From NCBI GenBank assembly GCA_003280085.1, contig QCFY01000003.1, positions 1 to 64,000 on the forward strand: a DNA stretch of 64,000 nucleotides. The letters run 5' to 3'. Below are positions 55,384 through 63,676 of the stretch, piece after piece. Position 1 is the stretch's first letter; each line of letters begins with the position of its first letter. A model generated the notes under the pieces. The model had not been told where the DNA came from, ran no database searches, and saw only the letters and a list, made by a program, of their open reading frames with translations. The DNA is from Prochlorococcus sp. AG-363-O06. GTDB taxonomy: Bacteria; Cyanobacteriota; Cyanobacteriia; PCC-6307; Cyanobiaceae. The position numbers and the translations under genes were made by a program.

Positions 55384-55415
55384 AAAAAGCATCAAATGCA
55401 AAAAGGATGCTTTTT
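55384..55415 (+). terminator. hup rho-independent terminator
   Basis: AAAAAGCATC pairs with GATGCTTTTT across a 10-base loop, ending in a T-run. Adjacent to the hup stop. Confidence 0.8.
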
Positions 55416-55521
55416 CTCACCAAGAGCCTGAAACCCCTCAGGCTCTAAAACTTTTATGTCTTAATGCTTGGACTATCCAGATCACTTGCGTTTGTGCTTT
55501 GAGCAAGGTAATAGTTTAAGA

Positions 55522-56376
55522 ATGCAAGGCTATAGAGGAAGGTATGCTCCTTCCCCAACTGGTGATTTGCATTTAGGTAATCTGAGAACAGCTTTAATTT
55601 CCTGGCTGAGGGCGCGTATATGCCAGGGAACCTGGATTTTAAGAATTGATGACCTTGATACACCTAGAAATCGTTTGGGTGCAACTGAAAAAGTCCAAGC
55701 TGATTTACTTTGGCTAGGTCTTTTATGGGATGGCGAAGTTGTTTTTCAAAGCAAACGTAAGGGGCTTTATTATTCAGTACTTTCTGCTTTAAAAAGCAAA
55801 GGCAAAGTTTATGCTTGTAGATGCACTCGAAGTTATTTATTAGAAAATTCTGAAAACACGACTTCCTCAGCGGTCTATCCAGGCAAATGTAGAGACTTGA
55901 AACTTCTTTGGGGCTTAGAACAGGGAAGATTGCCTGGTTGGCGTTTGAGAGTCAGTAAAGAGTTCTCTAAAAAGTCAGGAGATGTTTTGCTGAGAAGGTC
56001 AGATGGATTTGTTGCATATCACTTTGCAAATGTTGTTGATGATTTAACTTTGGGCATTACAGAAGTCGTTAGAGGAGTCGATTTATTGGCAGCACTACAA
56101 TCTCAATTGGCTATTTTCAAATCTTTAAACCAGAGCCCTGCAAAATATCTACATGCACCTCTTTTGGTTGATAGTAAAGGAAAAAAATTATCTAAAAGAG
56201 AAAGAAGTTATGGGTTGGATTGCCTTCGACTCCGGGGAATGGATTCGCCGGCAGCAGTAATTGGTTATTTGGCATCCACGCTTGAACTCGTTCCATATGG
56301 TTCAGTTGTTTCTGCACAAGAGTTGTTGAGTGAGTTAAAAAGGAAGAGTGATAAATTTGATAGTCTTTTGAAGTAG
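55522..56376 (+). CDS. gluQ: glutamyl-Q tRNA(Asp) synthetase
   Basis: 284 residues from ATG 55522; the longer frame from 55468 adds no conserved sequence. It is a GluRS paralogue without the anticodon-binding domain, which attaches glutamate to queuosine in tRNA-Asp. Motifs: YAPSPTGDLHLGN (HIGH-like), zinc-site Cys in YACRCTRSYL and YPGKCRDL, and the KMSKS-like KLSKRE. Its position after hup is common. Confidence 0.93.
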   Translation: MQGYRGRYAPSPTGDLHLGNLRTALISWLRARICQGTWILRIDDLDTPRNRLGATEKVQADLLWLGLLWDGEVVFQSKRKGLYYSVLSALKSKGKVYACRCTRSYLLENSENTTSSAVYPGKCRDLKLLWGLEQGRLPGWRLRVSKEFSKKSGDVLLRRSDGFVAYHFANVVDDLTLGITEVVRGVDLLAALQSQLAIFKSLNQSPAKYLHAPLLVDSKGKKLSKRERSYGLDCLRLRGMDSPAAVIGYLASTLELVPYGSVVSAQELLSELKRKSDKFDSLLK

Positions 56377-56570
56377 TTCCCATTTTGGTTAAATAAAAGT
56401 TCAAACTTATACTTAAATGTAATTTATAAAAAATAGCTTATAATAAAATATAACCATATTACTTATAAAGCTAAGCATTTAAAAATCAACTTATGGGATT
56501 TTTTTTAGGATTATCAAAATGACTCCTCATAATCTACTTACCTCTTTCATCTAAATTTAAGGCTGAAATA

Positions 56571-56900
56571 ATGGTCAGACTCGTAAGAATTGTGTCTATT
56601 TTATCTTTTGTTTTTGTTAATTCGCAAGAACTTAAGGCTAGTTCCTTGGAAAATGTTAGGACATTGAGCTTGGAATGTATAAATAGAATTGATACCTCGA
56701 AATGTAACCAGGCCCTTACTAAGATGGAGTCTCTCCAAAGACTTGCTGCTAGAAGAAAGGAATACTTTTGCCAAACTTATGTTCTAGGCCTAGAGGCTGA
56801 CCTGTTGAACTATAAAAGTCAAGAATCTAATCAAAATTCTTTTCTTTTAATGTTAGGAAAGGTTGAGCAAGCATGTAAGGATCTAGATAATATTCAATAG
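56571..56900 (+). CDS. hypothetical exported protein
   Basis: 109 residues. A signal sequence (VRLVRIVSILSFVFVNSQELKAS) ends near residue 24. The mature part is helical with four Cys: LECINRIDTSKC, then YFCQTY and VEQACKD. Four Cys in pairs suggest disulfides after export. No family recognised. The upstream 190 bases are very AT-rich. Confidence 0.6.
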   Translation: MVRLVRIVSILSFVFVNSQELKASSLENVRTLSLECINRIDTSKCNQALTKMESLQRLAARRKEYFCQTYVLGLEADLLNYKSQESNQNSFLLMLGKVEQACKDLDNIQ

Positions 56901-57058
56901 TTGAATTGCCCTTCAACCTTTTTCAATCCGTGCCCTCAAGCTTCAACTAAAGTTTCTAAAGTGAATCGATTTTAGTGATTAGGTTTGTTACTTTTGATCT
57001 AAAAGCCTAAGGATGTTGTAACTTTATAATGCTTTTAGCTCATAGTAGGTTGTTTTCA

Positions 57059-57367
57059 ATGGAAGAGTCAAAACAATCTTCAGGGAAGGGAATGCTTGAG
57101 AGTCTGGATTCAAATAATAAGGGAAAGGCTAAACCTCCTTTGAAAGGCAATAAAAAAGGAAAGTCAAAGTTTGACTCTAATGCAGGGGGGGAAGACGTTT
57201 TGTTGAAATTGCCTGGGGGATTCACATATAAGATGCCGGGCAAGCGTCAAAGAGTTGTCATTGGATCAATTGTGTTAGGTCTTAACTTTCTTCTTGTTGT
57301 AGCAGTTGTCCTTTATTTTTATAGTCCTGCTTTCCAAGACTTCATTTATACTGTTGGTAGAAGTTGA
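57059..57367 (+). CDS. hypothetical protein with C-terminal membrane helix
   Basis: 102 residues from ATG 57059; an upstream in-frame ATG at 57029 gives an unusual start. A basic, disordered, Lys/Ser/Gly-rich N-terminal half leads to KLPGGFTYKMPGKRQRVVIGSIV, then one hydrophobic helix (about 71-92) and a short tail. It looks like a cytoplasmic-facing basic domain with a membrane anchor, conserved in appearance with picocyanobacteria. Function unknown. Confidence 0.6.
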   Translation: MEESKQSSGKGMLESLDSNNKGKAKPPLKGNKKGKSKFDSNAGGEDVLLKLPGGFTYKMPGKRQRVVIGSIVLGLNFLLVVAVVLYFYSPAFQDFIYTVGRS

Positions 57368-57735
57368 GAATCTTTTGCTGGTAAATAGTAAAGGGTAAGA
57401 GAAGATACCATTAACCTTGTTTGTATCCTTGTGATCAAAATAAATCTATACTAATAATAATTAAACAATGACTTCAAGCCACGTCTAGTCTATGTACCAT
57501 TCCATTTAACAAAGACCATAATAGTTGATCTAAATATCTTTGCTATTTTATTTACAGAGGAATTCTTCAGGCCTTAGAGACTTCTTTAGAATTTATATAT
57601 AATAATGACTTTTGAAGATAGATAATGTTCACTTTTATAGAACGTACGCAAATTAGCCTGGGTAAAGTTAGCCTTAAGGGCTAATCTTTGGGAGTGAATC
57701 TCATCAAAAAGTAAATCACTTTTTTCTATACTTTT
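57368..57735. other. AT-rich intergenic region
   Basis: Lies between convergent genes. An inverted repeat ATTAGCC/GGGCTAAT (about 57653-57687) with an inner AGCCTTAAGGGCT palindrome is the only structured element and has no proper T-run. No gene is visible. Confidence 0.5.
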
Positions 57736-58479
57736 TTATCTCTCAAGAATTTCTATTGAGGACTCTATGTTTTCTTGAGAGGGATTCTTTGAATTTTCAG
57801 ATAAGAATAAAGACACCCCTCCTATTACTAGAACAGCCAACGCACCCAATTGCCACACGGTTAAACCTTTAAAGAAGTCTGTGAACGAATTTCCTTTACT
57901 TAGAGAATCTACAGGCTGTTTTTGCTCAGCCAATTCAGCTTCGAATTCGAGACGATTGGCTTCTGCTTTTAAACGTTCTTCAAACTCATTGTTTGAATTA
58001 ACATTTTCTTGTGAGTTTCTGCTTTGAGCTTTGGCTTCAGCTTCTAGCCTTTCAGCTTCTGCTTTGAGTTTAGTTTCAGCCTCTAGCCTTTCAGCTTCTG
58101 CTTTGAGTTTAGCTTCAGCCTCTAGCCTTTCAGCTTCTGCTTTGAGTTTGGCTTCAGCTTCTAGCCTTTCAGCTTCTGCTTTAACCAAAGCATCTACTTC
58201 AGCCTGAGCTTTCACTCTGGCCGCTGAATCTTTTTCTTCTTGACCCTTTAATATTGCTTGTGATTTCAGTCGATCGGTGCCAGCTTCAAGTTTGGCTTCA
58301 ACCTCAATACCTTTTGAGTAATCGCCTGCACTTTGTTGCTCATTAGCTTGACTCCTGTTCCTGGATCGGCTTTTAGAGACGTTATTGAAGACTAAGAATA
58401 TGGCAATAAGAACTGGGATATGAGCTAAACCACCTGCAAGGACTTCCGCTTCAGAGTAGGCCATCCCAAAAATAATCAA
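57736..58479 (-). CDS. membrane-anchored coiled-coil protein with 13-residue repeats
   Basis: 247 residues. A hydrophobic N-terminal helix (about 10-30, GGLAHIPVLIAIFLVF) is followed by a long Ala/Glu/Lys/Leu/Arg-rich segment (about 60-185) with four near-identical units of the type AKLKAEAERLEAE, and a second hydrophobic helix near 207-225 (LGALAVLVIGGVSLFL). The repeats encode an uninterrupted charged alpha-helix or coiled coil. Both ends would be membrane bound with the rod between. Function unknown; it could be a spacer or scaffold. Confidence 0.65.
   Translation of the reverse strand: MIIFGMAYSEAEVLAGGLAHIPVLIAIFLVFNNVSKSRSRNRSQANEQQSAGDYSKGIEVEAKLEAGTDRLKSQAILKGQEEKDSAARVKAQAEVDALVKAEAERLEAEAKLKAEAERLEAEAKLKAEAERLEAETKLKAEAERLEAEAKAQSRNSQENVNSNNEFEERLKAEANRLEFEAELAEQKQPVDSLSKGNSFTDFFKGLTVWQLGALAVLVIGGVSLFLSENSKNPSQENIESSIEILER
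58034..58189. repeat. tandem repeat, four units of 39 bp
   Basis: Four consecutive 39-bp units begin at 58034, 58073, 58112 and 58151, with only a few differences. They lie inside the coiled-coil gene and keep its frame (13 codons per unit), so copy number can change by replication slippage without frameshift. Confidence 0.85.
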
Positions 58480-59018
58480 TTGTCTCTAAAGTTAAGCGTA
58501 TTTGTAATTAGTAAGCCATAGCTATAAAACTGGAATTTACATGGATTTAATTTTGAGTAGAAAAACATCAGGAAAAATCAAGTTATTCATGGATTAACTG
58601 TACTTTTTGAAGGGAAGAGGTGTCGTGATTTCTGGCTTTAAACATTATCAGTCCAGTCTATTTAGCCCCTATCTAAGAAAAGGTAGTTAAGTTAAGGTGG
58701 AAATGGCTTTTTATTATCTACATTTTGCCAAGATTAGTTGAGCCTAACCATAGGACGTGATTTGCTTGAACTTTTAAGCAATAACTTTAACGGTATTTTC
58801 TTCTCGTAAAGGTTATTTCCCTGGATTGCTTTGAATAATTTGATCACGAGTTCCTTGTTGATAATCTGATTTTAGTGGCTAAAAAGAGCTTGGACCTCAG
58901 ACAAATCTCAGGCCCTTTAGTACAGTATTTATTCTAGTTAATTATATTTTAATCATTATTCGATCTGACTGTTTATTACAGTTAGAGGATTTGCTAGTGA
59001 CCTTTATTGGTTGAATAG
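58480..59018. other. 540-bp gene-free region
   Basis: Between two minus-strand genes. I see no ORF with protein-like composition, no tRNA and no perfect hairpin terminator. The composition is AT-rich throughout. It may hold a promoter for the coiled-coil gene and the end of the aldolase transcript, or a decayed gene. Confidence 0.5.
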
Positions 59019-59717
59019 TTATGTATTGGGGCCAATTTTTGAATTGCAATAGTTAATCTCCTTAAATTTTTTTAGAACTATTTTCATTTCACTCTCATTG
59101 ATATGATTGGGCTCGCCTAGTTGGCATGCTGATATATATATATGCGCAAGAGTTTCAACCTCTATCGCTATTTCTAGAGCTTTGTCTAAGTCTTCTGCTA
59201 TCGCTACTTGTCCATGTTGGGCCAATAAGCATGCGTAGCGATTTTCTAGTGCTGATAAGGCTTTTCCTGATAGTTCTTTGCTCCCGAATGTCTCATATGG
59301 AGCGCATTTTATATCACTACCTCCTGCAATGGCTGTCATATAGTGGAAGCTAGGTATGCCTTTCCCGTGGCAAGCAATTGCTGTTGCATGTATGGAGTGA
59401 CAATGCAAAATGGCATTAATTTCGGGTCTAGTTTTTAGAATATCTGCATGCAGCTTCCATTCAGAAGAAGGCTTGTTTCCTTCCTCTTTCTTATAGGTAA
59501 TATTCTTATAAAGATTTTCTCCATTTAGGTCTATTGCTATTAGGTCGTCTGATTTCATCTCTTCATAAGGGATTGAGCTGGGCGTAATTAACATTCCACC
59601 AGTTATTCTTATTGATAAGTTCCCTGACTTCCCTTGATTGATACCTTTGGCTTGCATTTTTTGTGCAATTAAAATAAGCTTTTTTCTTGCAAAAGAACTG
59701 TCTTTTTGGTTATACAT
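59019..59717 (-). CDS. class II aldolase/adducin family protein
   Basis: 232 residues. The zinc-site His pair in AILHCHSIHATA (H105, H107) and H168 in LLAQHGQ, with a Glu in PSSEWKLH (E86), define the class II aldolase fold, as in fuculose-1-phosphate aldolase or MtnB. GNLSIR at 32-37 is the phosphate-binding start. It may act in methionine salvage or sugar-phosphate cleavage; no neighbouring pathway gene settles this. Confidence 0.8.
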   Translation of the reverse strand: MYNQKDSSFARKKLILIAQKMQAKGINQGKSGNLSIRITGGMLITPSSIPYEEMKSDDLIAIDLNGENLYKNITYKKEEGNKPSSEWKLHADILKTRPEINAILHCHSIHATAIACHGKGIPSFHYMTAIAGGSDIKCAPYETFGSKELSGKALSALENRYACLLAQHGQVAIAEDLDKALEIAIEVETLAHIYISACQLGEPNHINESEMKIVLKKFKEINYCNSKIGPNT

Positions 59718-59814
59718 TTTATATTCTTTATGTATTGCTTGGAATTGATTGAGAGATTGATTAAAATAATATAGGCTTCATTTTATCTAATTCAACTTCT
59801 ATACCTTTTGGTAC

Positions 59815-59856
59815 AAAAAAGCGCTCAACCTAGATAATAAGGCTGAACGCTTTTTG
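59815..59856. terminator. bidirectional terminator
   Basis: AAAAAGCG pairs with CGCTTTTT and the arms continue with a mismatch-interrupted second stem (CTCAACCT / AGGCTGAA). It lies between the aldolase and a small membrane gene, both on the minus strand, and would end the latter. Confidence 0.7.
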
Positions 59857-59878
59857 TTGTATCAGATTGAAGCTTTAA

Positions 59879-60244
59879 TTATTTCAACCCTAATGGGAAA
59901 AATATTAAATCCGGGCCGGCTAACATTACTGATACGCCAATTATTAATACAAGTATCTGAACTCCGGCAAATTGTTTCCAGCGATAGCTGAATAGCGTTG
60001 AGTCAGAATTTAAACCCCAACCTTCTTTGGGCTCATTCTGAGGAAGGCCATAATAAATAAATTGGAAGATTTGGAAAATAGCTATCAAGCCGAAGATGGC
60101 GGGTAATAGCGAGAATCCAGACGAAGGCTTAATTAAACCAAGATCTGATGGGTGTGGCTGTTGGGCTGGTAGAGCCGCTGCAAAATCAATGACTGAGGAG
60201 AAATCAATCGAAGTCAAATCAATGATGTGGGTTAAATCAATCAT
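59879..60244 (-). CDS. hypothetical membrane protein with two helices
   Basis: 121 residues. The N-terminal 45 residues are soluble. Two hydrophobic helices follow (about 46-66 LLPAIFGLIAIFQIFQFIYYG and 92-112 GVQILVLIIGVSVMLAG), joined by a charged loop. A role in a photosynthetic complex is possible from its look, but no homology is recognised. A terminator follows. Confidence 0.6.
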   Translation of the reverse strand: MIDLTHIIDLTSIDFSSVIDFAAALPAQQPHPSDLGLIKPSSGFSLLPAIFGLIAIFQIFQFIYYGLPQNEPKEGWGLNSDSTLFSYRWKQFAGVQILVLIIGVSVMLAGPDLIFFPLGLK

Positions 60245-60590
60245 TAATTAAGAGGTAAATCGTGCTATTAATAGCTGAGTGTTCAATGCACAAGACGGCC
60301 TTGGCTTATATCGTTACAAATTTGGTTGTTTAGAAATAGCACTTTTCAGGTTTCCAAGAGTATTTGCTTAAGTCAGGTTTACTGCTCTTTGCAAGTATCA
60401 ACTAAGAATTAAGTTGAAAATCAGTCAAGAAAGAGAGTCGAAAGGGGTTTGCATTCAGCATTGCCTAGATTTGCCTTTAACCACTTTTGTAACTGGAAGG
60501 ACGATTCTTTTGGTTTGGGCGATTCGAGACTTTGCCTCAAAATTTGCCTTTTTCCTAGTCCAATGGCATTTGTTGATTAAGTTTTCAAAA
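60245..60590. other. intergenic region
   Basis: Between tRNA-Arg (minus) and the small membrane gene (minus). No supported gene. A 71-codon frame on the plus strand overlaps the tRNA antisense and is a shadow. Confidence 0.5.
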
Positions 60591-60664
60591 CGCTCCCTGC
60601 AGGATTCGAACCTGCGACAAGCTGCTTAGAAGGCAGCTGCTCTATCCAGCTGAGCTAAGGGAGC
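60591..60664 (-). tRNA. tRNA-Arg (anticodon TCT)
   Basis: The reverse complement folds as a cloverleaf: acceptor GCTCCCT/AGGGAGC, anticodon stem CTGCC/GGCAG-type pairing around TTCTAAG, and T arm GCAGGTTCGAATCCTGC. Anticodon TCT reads AGA and AGG. The discriminator is G. CCA is not encoded. Confidence 0.95.
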
Positions 60665-60730
60665 ATGATCGCTGTTGAGAGTAATTGATGACTTGCCACC
60701 CTATGGTGAGATGCTTTCAAATTGCATCCG

Positions 60731-61555
60731 ATGGCGGCAGGCCGGCTAAGCAAAAGTCAGAAGAAAGAGATTTTGGATGGTTACCGTGCAGGTCAATCAA
60801 CCACGACCCTTGCTCAGACTTTTAGTTGTAGCCCAAACACAATCAATAGGACAGTCAAAGCTTTGCTGTCTATCGATGAATATAACGCTCTTAAAGCAGC
60901 TAGAGCTAAAGGTGATTTTTGCACTAAAAAGGCTGAATTAACTGGAGCAGAAGCAATTACTTCTGGGCAATCAAATTACGAGGAAAGGACTTCGGAATCC
61001 GAATCATTCTCACAGCCGGTTCCAATCAATTTGGATGAAGCCTCCCGATTGATCCCTGAAGAAGTGCTGAAGTTAGGAGAGGCTAGATCTCTAGCTCTTG
61101 AAGATGCTGAGGATTTTGGTGCTGATGAAGAGGTTAATGACCTTGAATCTTTAGAAAATGATTTGAAGGATCAATCATTTTCTGGAATCTTTCAAGAAGT
61201 TGTACCTCTCACGGCAGAGTTTCCAGTTGATCAACCCTTAAAGGTTGAATGTGACCAACTTTCCTCGGATCTATTACCTTCTACGGTTTATATGTTGGTA
61301 GATAAATCAGTTGAGCTGGATAGTCGCCCCTTAAAGGAATTTCCTGAATTGGGCTTTATTCCAGAGGAAGATCAGCAGCGCCAAGTAATTTGTTTATTTG
61401 CAAATCAGCGCTCGGCGAAAAGACAATGTGGAAGAGGCCAAAGAGTAATTAAGATCCCTGACACTTCAATATTTGAATTGTCTTTGCCTTTTTTATTGGC
61501 TAGGGGCATTACACGGCTACTTTTGGATGGCTTATTGATTGCTTTAGATCAGTAA
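60731..61555 (+). CDS. helix-turn-helix DNA-binding protein with acidic middle
   Basis: 274 residues from ATG 60731 (the frame opens at TTG 60722). Residues 5-46 (RLSKSQKKEILDGYRAG, TLAQTFSCSPNTINRTV) form a Hin/resolvase-like or homeodomain-like HTH. The middle (about 85-200) is strongly acidic and probably disordered. The C-terminal part contains a basic patch (RSAKRQCGRGQR) and a hydrophobic end. No catalytic domain is seen, so it looks like a transcription factor rather than a transposase. Such proteins occur in marine picocyanobacteria. Confidence 0.7.
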   Translation: MAAGRLSKSQKKEILDGYRAGQSTTTLAQTFSCSPNTINRTVKALLSIDEYNALKAARAKGDFCTKKAELTGAEAITSGQSNYEERTSESESFSQPVPINLDEASRLIPEEVLKLGEARSLALEDAEDFGADEEVNDLESLENDLKDQSFSGIFQEVVPLTAEFPVDQPLKVECDQLSSDLLPSTVYMLVDKSVELDSRPLKEFPELGFIPEEDQQRQVICLFANQRSAKRQCGRGQRVIKIPDTSIFELSLPFLLARGITRLLLDGLLIALDQ

Positions 61556-61573
61556 ACTTAATTTGCTAATGAA

Positions 61574-61810
61574 TTAATTTTTATAGGGACTTTCACTGGA
61601 CATTAGGGCTGCAGATGTACAGCCCCCGCTAAAAACTCCTACAACTATTGAAACTCCAATTATAAAGCCATTTGGTAGAGGCGCTGTTTTACCTAGAATA
61701 AGCTTTAGGGAATGGCGCTCATTAAGATTTTGTGATCCTAAGCAAAGTACTACTAGAAGTAGAAAGCTGGCTAAAAAACTTGAAGTGAGTAGCTTGAATC
61801 TTTGAATCAT
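61574..61810 (-). CDS. LapA-like (DUF1049) small membrane protein
   Basis: 78 residues with two hydrophobic helices. The first (about 11-25) and second (about 48-66, GFIIGVSIVVGVFSGG) flank a short loop NLNERHSLKLILGKTAPLP. This fits the LapA/DUF1049 domain (NL...V.L.F.G....P). Function in cyanobacteria is unknown. Confidence 0.6.
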   Translation of the reverse strand: MIQRFKLLTSSFLASFLLLVVLCLGSQNLNERHSLKLILGKTAPLPNGFIIGVSIVVGVFSGGCTSAALMSSESPYKN

Positions 61811-61849
61811 CTCGTTAGTTTAAGTTAAGATTTGGCCAGATTTCGTCTG

Positions 61850-62755
61850 TTAATCTACTTGTTTTTTGGGATTAATTTTTTGATGTAGAAGTGAATATAA
61901 GAATTTTCTTGATAGGCCTGTTTTGTTTGCAGTTTGACGCGCCACTTCACTGGCGCTAACTCCAGCGTTTATTAGAGACTCCATATCAGTTAACAGTTTG
62001 ACCTCGTCAAATTTGCTCGATGTCTCCTTATGAGAACCTCCTAATACCAATGTAAATTCACCTAATGGCTTATTCTCTAAGAAATATTGGAGTGCTATTT
62101 CTATTGTCGGCCCAATTTGTTGTTCATTCAATTTGGTTAGCTCGCGCGCAACTTGTAAAGGCCTGTCGGGACCACAATGTTGAAAAAGCTCCTTAAGTAA
62201 TTTCAATAATCTGTGAGGTGCCTCATAGATTACTGTTGTTCTTGTTTCATTGGAAATTGCTTCTAGTCTTGTTTTGCGATCACTAGCTTTTAAGGGGAGA
62301 AATCCTTCAAAACAAAATCTGTTACAAGGGAGTCCACTACTAACCAGCGCAGTCATTGCAGCACTTGGACCCGGGATGCAAATGACTTCAAGTTTTTCTT
62401 TTTGGGCTGCTGATATAAGTTCTTCTCCTGGGTCACTTATGCCTGGAAGACCTGCATCACTAATTAAAGCGATACTTTCACCGTTCTTAAGTAAAGATAG
62501 AAGCTTTGGAATACGGTTCATGGTGTTTGAACGGTGGAAGCTAATAAGTGATGCTTTTGTTCCCAAGCCTTTTAAAAGCCTTCCACTATGTCTTGTGTCT
62601 TCACAAGCAATTGCTGAAACTTTTGTAAGTACTCCTATCGCCCTTGAAGAGAGGTCTCCAAGATTTCCAATTGGAGTTCCCACTACATAGAGCACGCTTG
62701 GAGCAGGCTCAAGCCTTTTCTTTTTCTTTAATGTTTGTTTATTGCCTAGATCCAT
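61850..62755 (-). CDS. rsmI: 16S rRNA (cytidine-1402-2'-O)-methyltransferase RsmI
   Basis: 301 residues. VVGTPIGNLGDLSSRA at about 23-38 and the tetrapyrrole-methylase-type SAM pocket with ISDAGLPGISDPG and CIPGPSAA are the RsmI signatures. It methylates the 2'-O of C1402 in 16S rRNA. The ATG at 62755 overlaps the divergent cysQ ATG within the same CATG, a tight head-to-head arrangement. Confidence 0.95.
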   Translation of the reverse strand: MDLGNKQTLKKKKRLEPAPSVLYVVGTPIGNLGDLSSRAIGVLTKVSAIACEDTRHSGRLLKGLGTKASLISFHRSNTMNRIPKLLSLLKNGESIALISDAGLPGISDPGEELISAAQKEKLEVICIPGPSAAMTALVSSGLPCNRFCFEGFLPLKASDRKTRLEAISNETRTTVIYEAPHRLLKLLKELFQHCGPDRPLQVARELTKLNEQQIGPTIEIALQYFLENKPLGEFTLVLGGSHKETSSKFDEVKLLTDMESLINAGVSASEVARQTANKTGLSRKFLYSLLHQKINPKKQVD

Positions 62756-63671
62756 GACTCAAAATACGGTGAGATTGCCCGAAAATGTTGATTTAGAGTT
62801 TCTTTTAGAACGTCTTAGAGAACTTAGTTGGGGTGCTGCTGACATATTGATGTCTTATGCCAGGGGTTTGCAACCTCCTTATGGATTTTCAAAGGCTCTT
62901 GAAATTCAAGATGGTGGAGATGGCCCTGTCTCTGCGGCTGATCTTGCAGTAAACCAATGGCTTTTGGATGGATTACGGCTTAATTTCCCAAAGACTGACT
63001 GGGAATTATTGAGCGAGGAGACCTCAAAAGATCAGTTAAGTAATGGTGCTCCTTTGGAATCAGAATGGCTTTGGATATTAGATCCATTAGATGGCACTAA
63101 GGATTTTCTGCAGGGCTCAGGCCAATATGCTGTTCATTTGGCATTAATAAGACGGCAATCAGCTGTTTTAGGTGTGGTTTTGATTCCTGAGAAAGATGAG
63201 CTTTGGTTTGGAGTGGAGGGGAAAGGCGCGTGGTGTGAAGATAGAAATAAGAAAAGGGCTAATGTAATGTTTAGTGAAAGGAATCAAATAGATGATTTGA
63301 TTCTTGTTGCAAGTAGGAATCATCGTGATAATAGGCTTGAAGAATTAATCAAGCGTCTTGAATTTGGTTGTACTAGTTCAGTAGGGAGCGTAGGTTGCAA
63401 GGTTGCTTCGATTTTGCGAGGTGAATCCGACGTATATATTTCTCTTTCTGGTAAGTCTGCACCTAAAGATTGGGATATGGCAGCTCCAGAAGCTCTATTG
63501 TGTGCAGCTGGAGGAAGCTTTACTCATGCAGATGGTGCGCCACTTTTATATAACACAGGAAACTCTCTTCAGAATGGTTGCTTGATAGCGAGTAATGGCA
63601 ATATTCACAAAGATATTTGTAAAAAGGCAATGCGTGAAATTGCCTTAATTGATCCTAAGTTTGTTGTTTAA
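62754..63671 (+). CDS. cysQ: 3'(2'),5'-bisphosphate nucleotidase CysQ-like (inositol monophosphatase family)
   Basis: 305 residues from ATG 62754. The metal site uses Glu in LLSEETSK (88-89) and the motif LDPLDGTKDF (D110, D113), and the C-terminal WDMAAPEALLCAAGG completes the family signature. It removes phosphate from PAP, a byproduct of sulfate assimilation, and may act on inositol phosphates. It is divergent from rsmI and convergent with pnp. Confidence 0.9.
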   Translation: MTQNTVRLPENVDLEFLLERLRELSWGAADILMSYARGLQPPYGFSKALEIQDGGDGPVSAADLAVNQWLLDGLRLNFPKTDWELLSEETSKDQLSNGAPLESEWLWILDPLDGTKDFLQGSGQYAVHLALIRRQSAVLGVVLIPEKDELWFGVEGKGAWCEDRNKKRANVMFSERNQIDDLILVASRNHRDNRLEELIKRLEFGCTSSVGSVGCKVASILRGESDVYISLSGKSAPKDWDMAAPEALLCAAGGSFTHADGAPLLYNTGNSLQNGCLIASNGNIHKDICKKAMREIALIDPKFVV

Positions 63672-63676
63672 ACGGT

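Noticed and set aside
58034-58189. CRISPR array
   Set aside because: The repeats are direct tandem units without spacers and lie inside a coding frame.
62250-62690. 146-codon frame antisense to rsmI
   Set aside because: Shadow of rsmI, which carries complete signature motifs.
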